Shown here one piece after another: positions 38,656-48,208 of a stretch of DNA of 63,887 nucleotides. Each line of letters begins with the position of its first letter. The first letter of the stretch is position 1. The position numbers and the translations under genes were made by a program. A model generated the notes under the pieces. The model was given only the letters and a program-made list of their open reading frames with translations. It ran no database searches and had not been told where the DNA came from. The DNA comes from Gammaproteobacteria bacterium. Lineage in GTDB: Bacteria > Pseudomonadota > Gammaproteobacteria > Arenicellales > UBA868. Location: contig JAAZZE010000005.1 of assembly GCA_014239255.1 (NCBI GenBank), positions 1-63,887 on the forward strand, in the 5' to 3' direction.

Positions 38656-39825
38656 TTAGTTTGGTTGAGGCAAGGCTGGGTCAGCGGGAAGCGACACATA
38701 GATATGGCCGTCCATGAGCCGCCGTTGTGTGCGAAGAATCCGTACTGCAGCAATCGCTCCGGTCGCGCGGTCATGCGTGGCTCCTACGGTGACGATGCCA
38801 CTTGGTGTGCCGATGCGAAGGTTTAACGGGTCTGCGCCTTCGGTGATGCAACCCGCGACCACAGAGTTTTCGATGATCGCTGCGCAGGCCAGCGCCAGTG
38901 TGCCAGTCATCGGCACAGCGCGATGTGCCTGCCCGGCCGAGATCATGCGAATCTGCAGATCATGGGTCTGGGGCGTATGTTGAGTTCCTGCGAGATCTGC
39001 GTAAGAACCTGTAGGGCCTACCATAGCCACTTTGGGCGTGGCGATCTGCAAGGCCGCTGCCTCGGGGTCAGGGGCTAATCCCATGGCCACTGACGCTCGT
39101 CGGCGGATTTCTTCCAGCTGGGCCATCAGCATGGCATCGGCATCAATTTCTGCCGGGTGAGTCCGGGTGTCGCCCCCAATATCGGCAGCAGCAACAAAGA
39201 CGGACGGAATCGCGGCATCAATCATGGTGACATGCACCTCGAGACCGTTTTTTAGGGTCATCAGATCTGCCACCCGTCCGGTGGGCAGGGTGCCACGACC
39301 GCGGGTATCAGTCGGGTCAAGGAAGTCGAGTGCAACTTTTGCGCCGGTTCCATGCAATCCCGGGATCGCGAAGTCGCCAGTCACCACAGCGCGGCCACCG
39401 GCGACCGGGAAACGGGCGGCGATGATCTTTTTTGAATTGGTGTTATATATGCGGACAACGGCCTCGCCGTCGAGCGGTCCGCTGACCATGCCCTCGTCGT
39501 AGGCGAAGGGGCCTACGGCCGAACTCATGTTGCCGCAATTGCCGCTGAAATCGACCGTATCGTTCACGACGCCGACCTGTGCAAAGGTATAGTCGATATC
39601 AGCTCCGGAATGTGTTGATGAGCCGACCACGCAAATTTTGCTAAGCGAAGAAATGCCACCGCCCATGCCATTAAGCTGCCGCATATTGGGATCCGGGCTA
39701 CCGAGAATAGCCGCGAAGAGCATGGGCCAACCAGTCTCGTCTGTTGGCAAGTCTGCGCGCTTCAGGACAACGGCCTTTGAGGTGCCGCCGCGAATAAATG
39801 CTGCAGGGATGCGTAGCTGACTCAT
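38656..39825 (-). CDS. prpF: PrpF-family isomerase (2-methylaconitate isomerase / 4-oxalomesaconate tautomerase-like)
   Basis: IPAAFIRGGTSKAVVLKRADLP, LNGMGGGISSLSK, FSGNCGNMSSAVGPFA. Confidence 0.9.
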   Translation of the reverse strand: MSQLRIPAAFIRGGTSKAVVLKRADLPTDETGWPMLFAAILGSPDPNMRQLNGMGGGISSLSKICVVGSSTHSGADIDYTFAQVGVVNDTVDFSGNCGNMSSAVGPFAYDEGMVSGPLDGEAVVRIYNTNSKKIIAARFPVAGGRAVVTGDFAIPGLHGTGAKVALDFLDPTDTRGRGTLPTGRVADLMTLKNGLEVHVTMIDAAIPSVFVAAADIGGDTRTHPAEIDADAMLMAQLEEIRRRASVAMGLAPDPEAAALQIATPKVAMVGPTGSYADLAGTQHTPQTHDLQIRMISAGQAHRAVPMTGTLALACAAIIENSVVAGCITEGADPLNLRIGTPSGIVTVGATHDRATGAIAAVRILRTQRRLMDGHIYVSLPADPALPQPN

Positions 39826-39898
39826 TCGGGCTTCTCGTCTACGGATTAAGGAAGTTGTGTCTTCAGTACCGCGCTGTTGTTTCGAATATAGCCGCGCA

Positions 39899-39921
39899 TC
39901 TAGAGGTCGGCGACCTCTAGA
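39899..39921. repeat. Perfect 10-bp-arm palindrome, candidate operator of prpF gene pair
   Basis: TCTAGAGGTC-GGC-GACCTCTAGA about 75 bp upstream of the prpF start. Confidence 0.6.
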
Positions 39922-40236
39922 TCGCACTTGGCCGTTGCTACCGCGATATGTTTGTACCTGCGTGGCAGGTAGTGAAGGATGATCGGATTATCGGCCATCT
40001 GCGCGATGACTATGTGCAAGTCATGATCGCTCCTCTGCACAGAGGCGCCATTGGGTTAGACCGCGACCTCGTCGGCATGTTGGTCGAGTTCTATCGCCTC
40101 CACCCAGCTGAGTTAAATTTACGAGTTAGTGCTGCACGACGCGTCAGCAGACGCCTCATGGTTTTGATTGCGATCAATCATTTTAAGTGATCCTTGGCGC
40201 AGTATGTGGCTTGTTAGACGAATCGGCCAGGCAAAA

Positions 40237-40265
40237 AAAGAGGACGCCTGTAAGGCGTCCTCTTT
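40237..40265 (-). terminator. Intrinsic terminator for the puuD-like gene (potentially bidirectional)
   Basis: AAAGAGGACGCC-TGTAA-GGCGTCCTCTTT; T-tract on the minus strand side. Confidence 0.85.
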
Positions 40266-40283
40266 ATCAGCGGTGATCGTTAT

Positions 40284-40940
40284 TTAAAGATATGTAACTA
40301 CCCCTGACATGATGATCGTAAGCACCACAGAGGAGGTAATGACAGCTTTGACCGACTGCATAGCGCCATTCATTTTACCCCAGATCGCGTTAGCCTCGAT
40401 GATCACGATGATGGCAAGGCCAACCAGTAATGCGACACTGCTGATAGCGAGATCACCGGCTCCACCCCACAGGCCACCGTTGGCCATCGGCGAAGTGTGC
40501 CCGGACGCCACCATGAAAAACAGCATGGGCAAAGAGAGCAAAGTGTTGGTCCGTGAAGCCAGCCCTGCCTTGGGTGCTGCTGCGGCTTTGTCGCCAGATT
40601 CCAGGCCGATGACAATCTTTTGGTTAGGCCAGATGATGAGCCAGACATTGAACATCATCAACGTGCCCATCAATGCACCCAGGGTGATACCCAGGCTGAG
40701 GCGCATATGCATAACATAGCCCAGCAGCAACAGACCGGTGAGGAAGGTGAACATCGCCGCCCAGCGAAACCACCACAGGGCTCGTGGGGCAAGTTTCGCC
40801 ATGACATCGGCTTTAGCACTGTCGTCGGCTTCCTTGACGTACTCGGTTTGAACGAAGTTGAAGTAATACAGCAGGCCAATCCAGGCCACGCCAAAAACGA
40901 TATGGCCCCAGCGCATAACGACATCTAAAAGGTAGCTCAT
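40284..40940 (-). CDS. PuuD-like urate hydroxylase membrane domain protein (no cytochrome c domain)
   Basis: MRWGHIVFGVAWIGLLYYFNFVQTEYVKEA, WWFRWAAMFTFLTGLLLLGYV, SLPMLFFMVASGH. Confidence 0.85.
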   Translation of the reverse strand: MSYLLDVVMRWGHIVFGVAWIGLLYYFNFVQTEYVKEADDSAKADVMAKLAPRALWWFRWAAMFTFLTGLLLLGYVMHMRLSLGITLGALMGTLMMFNVWLIIWPNQKIVIGLESGDKAAAAPKAGLASRTNTLLSLPMLFFMVASGHTSPMANGGLWGGAGDLAISSVALLVGLAIIVIIEANAIWGKMNGAMQSVKAVITSSVVLTIIMSGVVTYL

Positions 40941-41158
40941 TTATCTCCTCTCCAAAGCATGGGTGGTAAGGGCGTGGACCAATCGTTTTGTTGAAAGGCC
41001 CAATACTGCAAGGGTGCGATTACCTGCCCGTGAAATAACCGCACAAAGATCAGGTTGATAGTGCATCCTGAGGGCACCATTTTAGTTCAGGCGCTAAATA
41101 AGCGCCAATCAGACTGCGTTGCTGGTGCGCCGCAGTCCATTACTCGCTTAAAGCGCGA

Positions 41159-42520
41159 TCAGGCGACCGCAGGCAATCCCGCCAGCGCCATGGCCACTTC
41201 GGATTCATCATAAGCGTAATCCTGCAGCTTGCCGGCGTTGTAGTCGGTATAGGCCTGCATATCAAAGTAACCGTGGCCGCACAGGTTGAAGAGAATAGCG
41301 CGTGATTCACCTGCTTCCTTACAGCGAAGCGCCTCAGTGATAGCCCCCTTGACTGCGTGATTGGCCTCTGGTGCAGGCACAATGCCCTCGGCTCGGGCAA
41401 AAGTGACCCCGGCGTCGAAACATTCGGTCTGGCTGTAGGCCGTCGGGGTAATTTCGCCAAGGTCGACCAGCTGGCTGACCAGCGGTGCCATGCCGTGATA
41501 GCGCAGACCACCGGCGTGCGAGGCGGGTGGCACGAAGGATGAGCCGAGCGTGTGCATTTTTACCAGCGGGGTCAGGTTGCCGGTGTCACCGAAATCATAG
41601 GCATACTTGCCCTTGGTCAGCGAGGGGCAGTTAGCCGGTTCCACCGCAATAACCTGTACATCCTGCTCGCCGCGCAGTTTGGCACCGATGAAGGGAAAGC
41701 TGATACCAGCAAAGTTGCTGCCGCCACCGGTGCAACCGATCACGACATCCGGGTAGTCGTCAGCGAGTTCCATCTGGCGCATGGCTTCTTGTCCAACCAC
41801 GGTCTGGTGTAGCAGCACATGGTTGAGCACACTGCCTAGCGAATACTTGGTGTCGTCACGTTGAGCCGCCACTTCGACTGCCTCGCTGATGGCAATGCCC
41901 AGGCTGCCACTGCTATCGGGGTTCTCGGCCAGAATCTTCTTTCCCGACTCGGTCAGGTTACTTGGACTGGCATGGCAGGTTGCACCGAAAGTTTCCATGA
42001 AAGCACGGCGATAGGGTTTCTGGTCGTAACTGACTCGGACCATGAATACCTCGATCTCTAGGCCGAAGACAGCCCCGGCCAGGGCCAGCGATGAGCCCCA
42101 CTGTCCGGCACCGGTTTCGGTGGCGATGCGCTTGACGCCTTCTTCTTTGCAGTAAAAGGCCTGCGCGATTGCCGTGTTAGGTTTATGACTTCCGGCTGGG
42201 CTGACACCTTCATATTTGTAGTAGATGCGTGCCGGGGTATCCAGCGCTTTTTCCAGGCGCCGCGCCCGGAAAAGGGGGCTTGGTCGCCACTGGCGGTAAA
42301 TATCCCGCACCGGATCCGGAATGTCTATGGTCCGCTCGCCGCTGACCTCCTGCATGATCGAGGCCATGGGGAAAAGTGGTGCGAGATCGTCCGGCCCCAC
42401 CGGCTGGCCGGTACCCGGATGCATCACCGGTGGTGGTGGCACGGGCAGGTCAGAGACGATGTTGTACCAGGACTTGGGGATATCTTCCTCGTCCAGCAGG
42501 AACTTGATGTTGTCTGACAT
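41159..42520 (-). CDS. Tryptophan synthase beta-like protein, TrpB2 subfamily
   Basis: [57 protein letters not shown]; no trpA nearby. Confidence 0.92.
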   Translation of the reverse strand: MSDNIKFLLDEEDIPKSWYNIVSDLPVPPPPVMHPGTGQPVGPDDLAPLFPMASIMQEVSGERTIDIPDPVRDIYRQWRPSPLFRARRLEKALDTPARIYYKYEGVSPAGSHKPNTAIAQAFYCKEEGVKRIATETGAGQWGSSLALAGAVFGLEIEVFMVRVSYDQKPYRRAFMETFGATCHASPSNLTESGKKILAENPDSSGSLGIAISEAVEVAAQRDDTKYSLGSVLNHVLLHQTVVGQEAMRQMELADDYPDVVIGCTGGGSNFAGISFPFIGAKLRGEQDVQVIAVEPANCPSLTKGKYAYDFGDTGNLTPLVKMHTLGSSFVPPASHAGGLRYHGMAPLVSQLVDLGEITPTAYSQTECFDAGVTFARAEGIVPAPEANHAVKGAITEALRCKEAGESRAILFNLCGHGYFDMQAYTDYNAGKLQDYAYDESEVAMALAGLPAVA

Positions 42521-42845
42521 TGTGTGAGTCTTCCTCGGTTATTGTGATGGGATATTGCGCCAACGAGTCACCGTTGGTGCAATACATTGGGCGACGCTAC
42601 GGCGGGCTGGTCAGAAGCATTCGTGTGCGATTTTCGCATCAGAGTCTATATTAATACACATGAAAGGCATGTCGTTGTCGTCGGCACCCAGACCGTGGTC
42701 TGATACAAACGTTGTTTAGGACACGGTGACTTATTAGTCCGATAGGCGGATTCGTGATCCGCGTCAGCGGATGGCACCAGCGCAGACATGATGAGTTTAC
42801 GGGCAGGATCTGCGGGGAATGGTTGTCGACTGCGCTTCAGATTAA

Positions 42846-43889
42846 CTACCAGTAATACCCCAGGCCAAATTTGAAAGTCTGATCGAGTTCTTCAATGCCG
42901 GCAGGAGCCCCAGTGTCATAGTCCAGTTTTAATTCTACATTAAGGGCTATTTTGGAAAGCAGGGGAACCGTGATACCAATTCTGGTGTTAATCACAATGT
43001 CGGTATTGTCTTCAAGATTCCAAACTCCAACCTGATTTAGGTAGCTCTGCGTGCTCTGACCGAGAACATTGCTCTTCATATCGAAGTTCCAACTGAATCC
43101 AAAATACTGATCCTTCTGCAGGTCGATACGATCATCCGACACATATGCCAGCCCCGGCTCGGTTGACAAACTCAATCTGGGTGCTGAGCGCCACTGTTTG
43201 CCGTAATAACCACTGAGCATAAGGCGCTGTTTGAGGTGTGCAAATTCGTCGGCCTCAAGGTAAAGGTTAACTCCCATGTAGGCGTTGTTGGCAAGAAGGC
43301 GATCAGACTTGCCGATGATGGTATAGTCATCTGACGTTTTTTGCTCATTGGCAGAATCGATTTCGCCGCTGGCGAGCAGCGTGTAGCGTGCGGTCAGCCC
43401 TTCCCAGACCAAATCCAGAGCATAGTCCAGTTCGTTTTTGTTGGTATTGCCGGATTGCACTTCCCACGCGAGGATCAGGTTACCGGTCCGGCGGTAACCT
43501 TGGCCGAGCATCCAGGGTTTGGGGTTGATCTTGTCGATATCTGCCAGCGTGTAACTCTGCACGCCGCTGGCGGTCATCACGACAAACTGACCCTGGCTGA
43601 ATTGAAAGGAAGGTGCACGGATGATCCGATCATCCGAGAGTTTAAGTACGATGGGTTGGTGGGACTCGATTGCGACAATTTTGTCCAAAGGAATAAAGAG
43701 CTTCCCCGCGGCGTTCGACTCAAAGACAATCTGACTGGAAGAGCCTCCCAGGAGTTGCCCCGAAATGACGGAGCCATCATCAAGTTCAATGGTATCTGCC
43801 GGGCTTTGTGCCCCAGCATTCGCAAAAAGGAAAAGAGAGAACAAGCCGAACAGTGTTCTTACAAGAGAATAAGAAAAGCGTTTCATCAT
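42846..43889 (-). CDS. DUF481 outer-membrane-type protein
   Basis: Signal peptide, beta-strand-rich YRRTGNLILAWEVQSGNTNKNELDYALDLVW, terminal KFGLGYYW. Confidence 0.8.
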   Translation of the reverse strand: MMKRFSYSLVRTLFGLFSLFLFANAGAQSPADTIELDDGSVISGQLLGGSSSQIVFESNAAGKLFIPLDKIVAIESHQPIVLKLSDDRIIRAPSFQFSQGQFVVMTASGVQSYTLADIDKINPKPWMLGQGYRRTGNLILAWEVQSGNTNKNELDYALDLVWEGLTARYTLLASGEIDSANEQKTSDDYTIIGKSDRLLANNAYMGVNLYLEADEFAHLKQRLMLSGYYGKQWRSAPRLSLSTEPGLAYVSDDRIDLQKDQYFGFSWNFDMKSNVLGQSTQSYLNQVGVWNLEDNTDIVINTRIGITVPLLSKIALNVELKLDYDTGAPAGIEELDQTFKFGLGYYW

Positions 43890-43979
43890 TTTCAAAGATA
43901 GATGGTCAAATGGAAGAAAGTGCTGATGAGCGGTCGATTTATGGAGCAATGCTGCCGACAATTATATGCACGCTTTATC

Positions 43980-44423
43980 TCACAGTGAAGTTATTGGCGC
44001 CAGGGCCTGCCGAGCTTCTTGTACATTCTCCCAAGAGTGTGCCCAGATGAGATGACTGCGGCAGAGGCAGTCTGAGGCGCCAAATCCAGCAAGCGGGACG
44101 ATGACGCCATCGTGTGACAGTAGTAATTGTGCTAAGCGATGCTCCAGTTCCCGGCCAGCGCAACGGTACCAGATCTGGCGTATCAGGCAATGATCGAGCA
44201 GGGTATCGATATGCCAGTGCCTACGTTTGGCTGTGCGCAGGTGTCGGGCGATGCGCGCCCGAAGGCCTCCCGGACCAAAGGCCGAACCCACATACAGGTA
44301 CCAGCCACAGCGCAGGCGCATGAGGCCCAGCGCACCGACTGCAATTGAAACCGGTCTTTGGCAGCGAAGCACCAGTACATAGGTGCCCGGTGTATTCGGA
44401 AGTTGCGAAGGGTTGAGCGTCAG
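43980..44423 (-). CDS. GIY-YIG nuclease-like (DUF123) protein; likely starts at CTG 44423 rather than GTG 44372
   Basis: NTPGTYVLVLRC...GWYLYVGSAFGPGGLRARIARHLR, KRRHWHIDTLLDH, ELEHRLAQLL. Confidence 0.75.
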   Translation of the reverse strand: MTLNPSQLPNTPGTYVLVLRCQRPVSIAVGALGLMRLRCGWYLYVGSAFGPGGLRARIARHLRTAKRRHWHIDTLLDHCLIRQIWYRCAGRELEHRLAQLLLSHDGVIVPLAGFGASDCLCRSHLIWAHSWENVQEARQALAPITSL

Positions 44424-44695
44424 GACTCTAGTGTTTCACGATAGTGAGTAAGGTACTGAATGATATCGCGCGACTCACCCATCCATTCGCTTTTTCCATC
44501 GGCAGATTGTCGAAGCAGCACTGGCACCGTGGCGCGTCCGCGGGCTTGCATCAGCTCATTCTGCCATTGGGGGTCATCCCAGATATTGCGTTCTTCCAGA
44601 GTCAGTCCAAGCTGCGCAACAGCACGTTTCACCATAGTGCAGTAACCGCACCAATTGCGGGTATAAAGGATCAGTTTTTCATCGTTGGTCTTCAT
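44420..44695 (-). CDS. Glutaredoxin family protein
   Basis: KLILYTRNWCGYCTMVKRAVAQLG, ATVPVLL. Confidence 0.88.
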   Translation of the reverse strand: MKTNDEKLILYTRNWCGYCTMVKRAVAQLGLTLEERNIWDDPQWQNELMQARGRATVPVLLRQSADGKSEWMGESRDIIQYLTHYRETLES

Positions 44696-44762
44696 TCTAG
44701 CCACTAGTAGTGGGAGCGTTCTTGCATCACGGTCTAGCAGGGACCTACAGATGAATCTGCAG

Positions 44763-45536
44763 TCATGCCCGTAGCCCCCGGCTTCGGGCCAGCAGGTACA
44801 GGTTGGCGACAAACAGGCAGGTAATAAAAAAGAGAATCATGCCATAAGAGACGAGCAGGCTTACATCGCTGATCCCCAAAAAACCGAATCGAAAGGCATT
44901 GACCATGTAGAGGATCGGGTTAGCCATCGATACCTGTTGCCAGAGCTCCGGGAGCAAATGTATCGAGTAGAACACCCCACCCAGGTAAGTCAGTGGCAAC
45001 AGCACGAAGGTCGGGATGATGGAAACGTCATCGAACGTCTTGGCGAAGATCGCGTTCATAAGACCACACAGTGAGAACAGGATTGCGGTCAGCATCACGA
45101 TACTGAACAGTACTGCGAGGCTGTGGACCTGCAGGTCGGAAAAAAAGAGTGAAACACCAGTCACAATCAGGCCGACCAGGGTGCCACGGGCAACGCCGCC
45201 GGTGATATAAGCCAGCAGAATAATCACGATGGGCGTGGGTGAGACCAGCAGTTCCTCTATTGACTTGCCCCACTTTGCACCGAAAAAAGAGCCGACCACA
45301 TTCTGGTAGCTGGCGTTGATTACGGACATCAGGATCAGACCTGGCACCAGAAAATCCATGTAGTCAAAGCCGTCCATTTGACCAATACGTTTACCGATCA
45401 GACTGCCGAATATCACGAAGTACAGCAAGGTCGAGATCGCTGGCGGCACCAGCGTCTGTTGCCAGATGCGCAAAAAGCGGGTGATCTCCTTGGTTACGAT
45501 AGTGACAAAGGCAATTAACTGCTGGAGAGGATTCAT
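44763..45536 (-). CDS. ABC-2 type transporter permease (YadH-like)
   Basis: FLRIWQQTLVPPAISTLLYFVIFGSLIG, GFDYMDFLVPGLILMSVI. Confidence 0.9.
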   Translation of the reverse strand: MNPLQQLIAFVTIVTKEITRFLRIWQQTLVPPAISTLLYFVIFGSLIGKRIGQMDGFDYMDFLVPGLILMSVINASYQNVVGSFFGAKWGKSIEELLVSPTPIVIILLAYITGGVARGTLVGLIVTGVSLFFSDLQVHSLAVLFSIVMLTAILFSLCGLMNAIFAKTFDDVSIIPTFVLLPLTYLGGVFYSIHLLPELWQQVSMANPILYMVNAFRFGFLGISDVSLLVSYGMILFFITCLFVANLYLLARSRGLRA

Positions 45537-46462
45537 TTACTGCTTCCCGGCGCCTGGCCGACGAGGTTGATGAACAACTGCTCCAGCCGATTGGCTTTGT
45601 TGCGCATGCTGCGTACCTTGATATCGGCCGCTGATAGCATGGCGTAAACATGGTTCAGGTTGTCATCTCGATCGATAGCGATCTCCAGCGTGGTGGGATC
45701 CACCATGTGCGCGTTGTGCGCCAGCGAGGCCGGCACCACCGTGAGTGGTTGTTCCAGATCGAGCACAAAGGTTTCCACATTCAATTGCCGCAACAGGGTG
45801 CGCATGGACGTGTTTTCAACCAGGGCGCCCTGGTTGATGATGCCGATGTTGCGGCACAGACTTTCGGCTTCTTCAAGATAATGGGTGGTTAGGATGATCG
45901 TGGTACCAGCGCTGTTTATCTGCCGCAGAAAATCCCACATCGAGCGACGGATTTCGATGTCGACGCCTGCGGTAGGCTCGTCAAGAATTAACAGGCGTGG
46001 TTCGTGGACCAGCGCCCGTGCAATCATAAGCCGACGTTTCATGCCGCCTGAAAGCTGGCCGGCGCGCTCGTTGCGTTTGTCGGTAAGGCCCAGCAGATCA
46101 AGGTATTTCTCGGCCTGCGCCAGCGCTCGTTTCCGTTCGATACCATAATAACCGGCCTGGTTGCGCACGATCTGCAGAGGCGTTTCAAAGACATTGAAAT
46201 TGAATTCCTGCGGTACCACACCGAGAAACGATTTTGCCTGGGCAAAATCACGGTCTATATCGACCCCGAAAATTTCCACATTGCCTGCAGTCTTGTTCAC
46301 CAGCGAGCACAGGATGCCAATGACGGTCGACTTGCCTGCCCCATTAGGGCCCAGCAACGCATAAAAGTCACCCTGCTCGACGGCAAGATCCACGCCTTTA
46401 AGAGCGGTAACACCGTTAGCGTAGGTTTTGCTGAGCTGGTAGGTCCTAAGGGCGTAATTCAA
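45533..46462 (-). CDS. ABC transporter ATP-binding protein (YadG-like)
   Basis: LLGPNGAGKSTVIGIL, LSGGMKRRLMIARALVHEPRLLILDEPTAGVD. Confidence 0.93.
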   Translation of the reverse strand: MNYALRTYQLSKTYANGVTALKGVDLAVEQGDFYALLGPNGAGKSTVIGILCSLVNKTAGNVEIFGVDIDRDFAQAKSFLGVVPQEFNFNVFETPLQIVRNQAGYYGIERKRALAQAEKYLDLLGLTDKRNERAGQLSGGMKRRLMIARALVHEPRLLILDEPTAGVDIEIRRSMWDFLRQINSAGTTIILTTHYLEEAESLCRNIGIINQGALVENTSMRTLLRQLNVETFVLDLEQPLTVVPASLAHNAHMVDPTTLEIAIDRDDNLNHVYAMLSAADIKVRSMRNKANRLEQLFINLVGQAPGSSK

Positions 46463-46540
46463 GGGTGGCGTGCGGGTAAGACAACAGGAAGGCGTTGTTA
46501 CAGATGGTTGCGGTCGGACCTTTTTTCAAGTGCACCCTGG

Positions 46541-47869
46541 TTATTGGTGTAGTACACATTTCTGGTAAAGGTCCTTGAGCGCATGACCCGGGTCGTAGCG
46601 ATCCTTGAGGAGACGACAGGTATTGCCACCGTAGAGTTCCCAGAATTCTGTCTCCGGGTAGAAGCTCTCAGAATAAAGCGATTTGATGCCGCCCAGGTCA
46701 GTTACTTTTTCTTCGATCATTCGGTTGAAGTGACCGCGTGGATACATCGAATCGGTGCGCACCCCGTCCCAGAAGCCAAAATTAATATACAGTGTGTCGT
46801 CACGCATCGGAAAGAGTGGGTAGTGGCCATGCCTGCCCTCGTGGCGTGCCGGGCAGATCCAGATCGGGTGTATTCCGATCTCACGCTGAAAAAACGACAA
46901 AAACGCTGACGCGTTTTCCAGCGGGATGTCTACATCCTGTATGACTGCCTCGCGATGTTGGCCAGTCAGTGTGCCAAGGCGGCGGGTCAGGCCAACCCGG
47001 CTGTTCCAGCGCATGACTCTCTGGTAGGTGATCGAGTTTAATCGTTTGCGCCCGAGCAGTCGGCGGATCAAGCTATTCTGCGCATACAAGTTTTTCGAAC
47101 ACCAGAACCAGTCGGTGTCCCAGCGCCACAGATAATCGCGCACGCTGAGGTAGTCTTCACTACGCGATCGAATTGATCGATAGAAAATCTGCAGGTAGCT
47201 GTAATCACTGGTGTAGGGCGCGTCATCAGTAAACTCACCCAGCACGAGATAATGCTCCCCGGGAGCAAAGACCACGCCGTCGACAAAATCGAATGGCCCC
47301 TGACAAACTTTGTTAACGCGGGCGAAAAATTCCTGTGAGTCAGCACAGCGTACGTGGGTCAGCCGCACGTAAGGCTTGACCGGTATGCCCTGGATCTTCA
47401 GGCGCAGAATGTATCCCAGCGTCCCGTAGGAGTTCGCAAGGCCAAAAAACAAGTCGCGGTGCTCGTTGTTGGGGGTACAACAGATGACCTCGCCGGTGCC
47501 GAGCAATACATCCATTTCCAGCACCGTTTCATGCGGCAGACCGTAACGAAACGACGAGGACTCAATGCCTATCCCGCTGACCGCACCGCCAATGGTGATC
47601 GATTTGAGTTGTGGCACCACTGCGGGCATCAGGCCCTGGCGCAGGCTGGCATCGACCAGTGCCTCGTAAGTCACCATGCCTTCGGTTTCGATGATGCGGG
47701 TAACAGGGTCGATTGCAAGGACGTGGTTGAATTCGTGGACATCCAGCACTTGGCCCTGTGTGCTGCGGTTACGGAAAAGATTAGAGGTCTGTTTGCTAAG
47801 CCGTATGCCCTGGCCGCTGGTATTGCGTAGTGCCTGGGTCAGGCGCTGCTGACGCTGGTGATAACTCAT
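46541..47869 (-). CDS. FAD-binding oxidase with DHCR24 (delta24-sterol reductase)-like sequence
   Basis: IIETEGMVTYEALVDASLRQGLMPAVVPQLKSITIGGAVSGIGIESSSFRYGLPHETVLEMDVLLGTGEVICCTP. Confidence 0.85.
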   Translation of the reverse strand: MSYHQRQQRLTQALRNTSGQGIRLSKQTSNLFRNRSTQGQVLDVHEFNHVLAIDPVTRIIETEGMVTYEALVDASLRQGLMPAVVPQLKSITIGGAVSGIGIESSSFRYGLPHETVLEMDVLLGTGEVICCTPNNEHRDLFFGLANSYGTLGYILRLKIQGIPVKPYVRLTHVRCADSQEFFARVNKVCQGPFDFVDGVVFAPGEHYLVLGEFTDDAPYTSDYSYLQIFYRSIRSRSEDYLSVRDYLWRWDTDWFWCSKNLYAQNSLIRRLLGRKRLNSITYQRVMRWNSRVGLTRRLGTLTGQHREAVIQDVDIPLENASAFLSFFQREIGIHPIWICPARHEGRHGHYPLFPMRDDTLYINFGFWDGVRTDSMYPRGHFNRMIEEKVTDLGGIKSLYSESFYPETEFWELYGGNTCRLLKDRYDPGHALKDLYQKCVLHQ

Positions 47870-48208
47870 GAGTCTTTTGCGCCGTCAGCCGCCGACGACC
47901 TAGTCATCCTTGCGGGGGTCTGCGCCAGCCACGTAAGCGGTATTAGTGCGCAGTATCACCTGGACACGAAGTGCTGACTATCTGATTGGCGTAGATGCTA
48001 GAACGGCGTGACGGACGGCGATGGTCGGAATCTATTTGCTCAAACATAGATGTGATGAGCCCTCTAGACCTGCTGGGAGATGCCGCTATGTGGCTTGATT
48101 GGCACAGCCCTGACTTGGGTTACTCTGGCATGTTGGGTTTGGCCGACGTTGTGACGCCAGCCTAGCGCCGCGACGATGCAGCCACTTAACTGATCGGCTT
48201 CAGCTTTG

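Noticed and set aside
41159-42520. TrpB-like gene as part of a tryptophan operon
   Set aside because: TrpB2-type sequence, and no trpA, trpC or trpF nearby.
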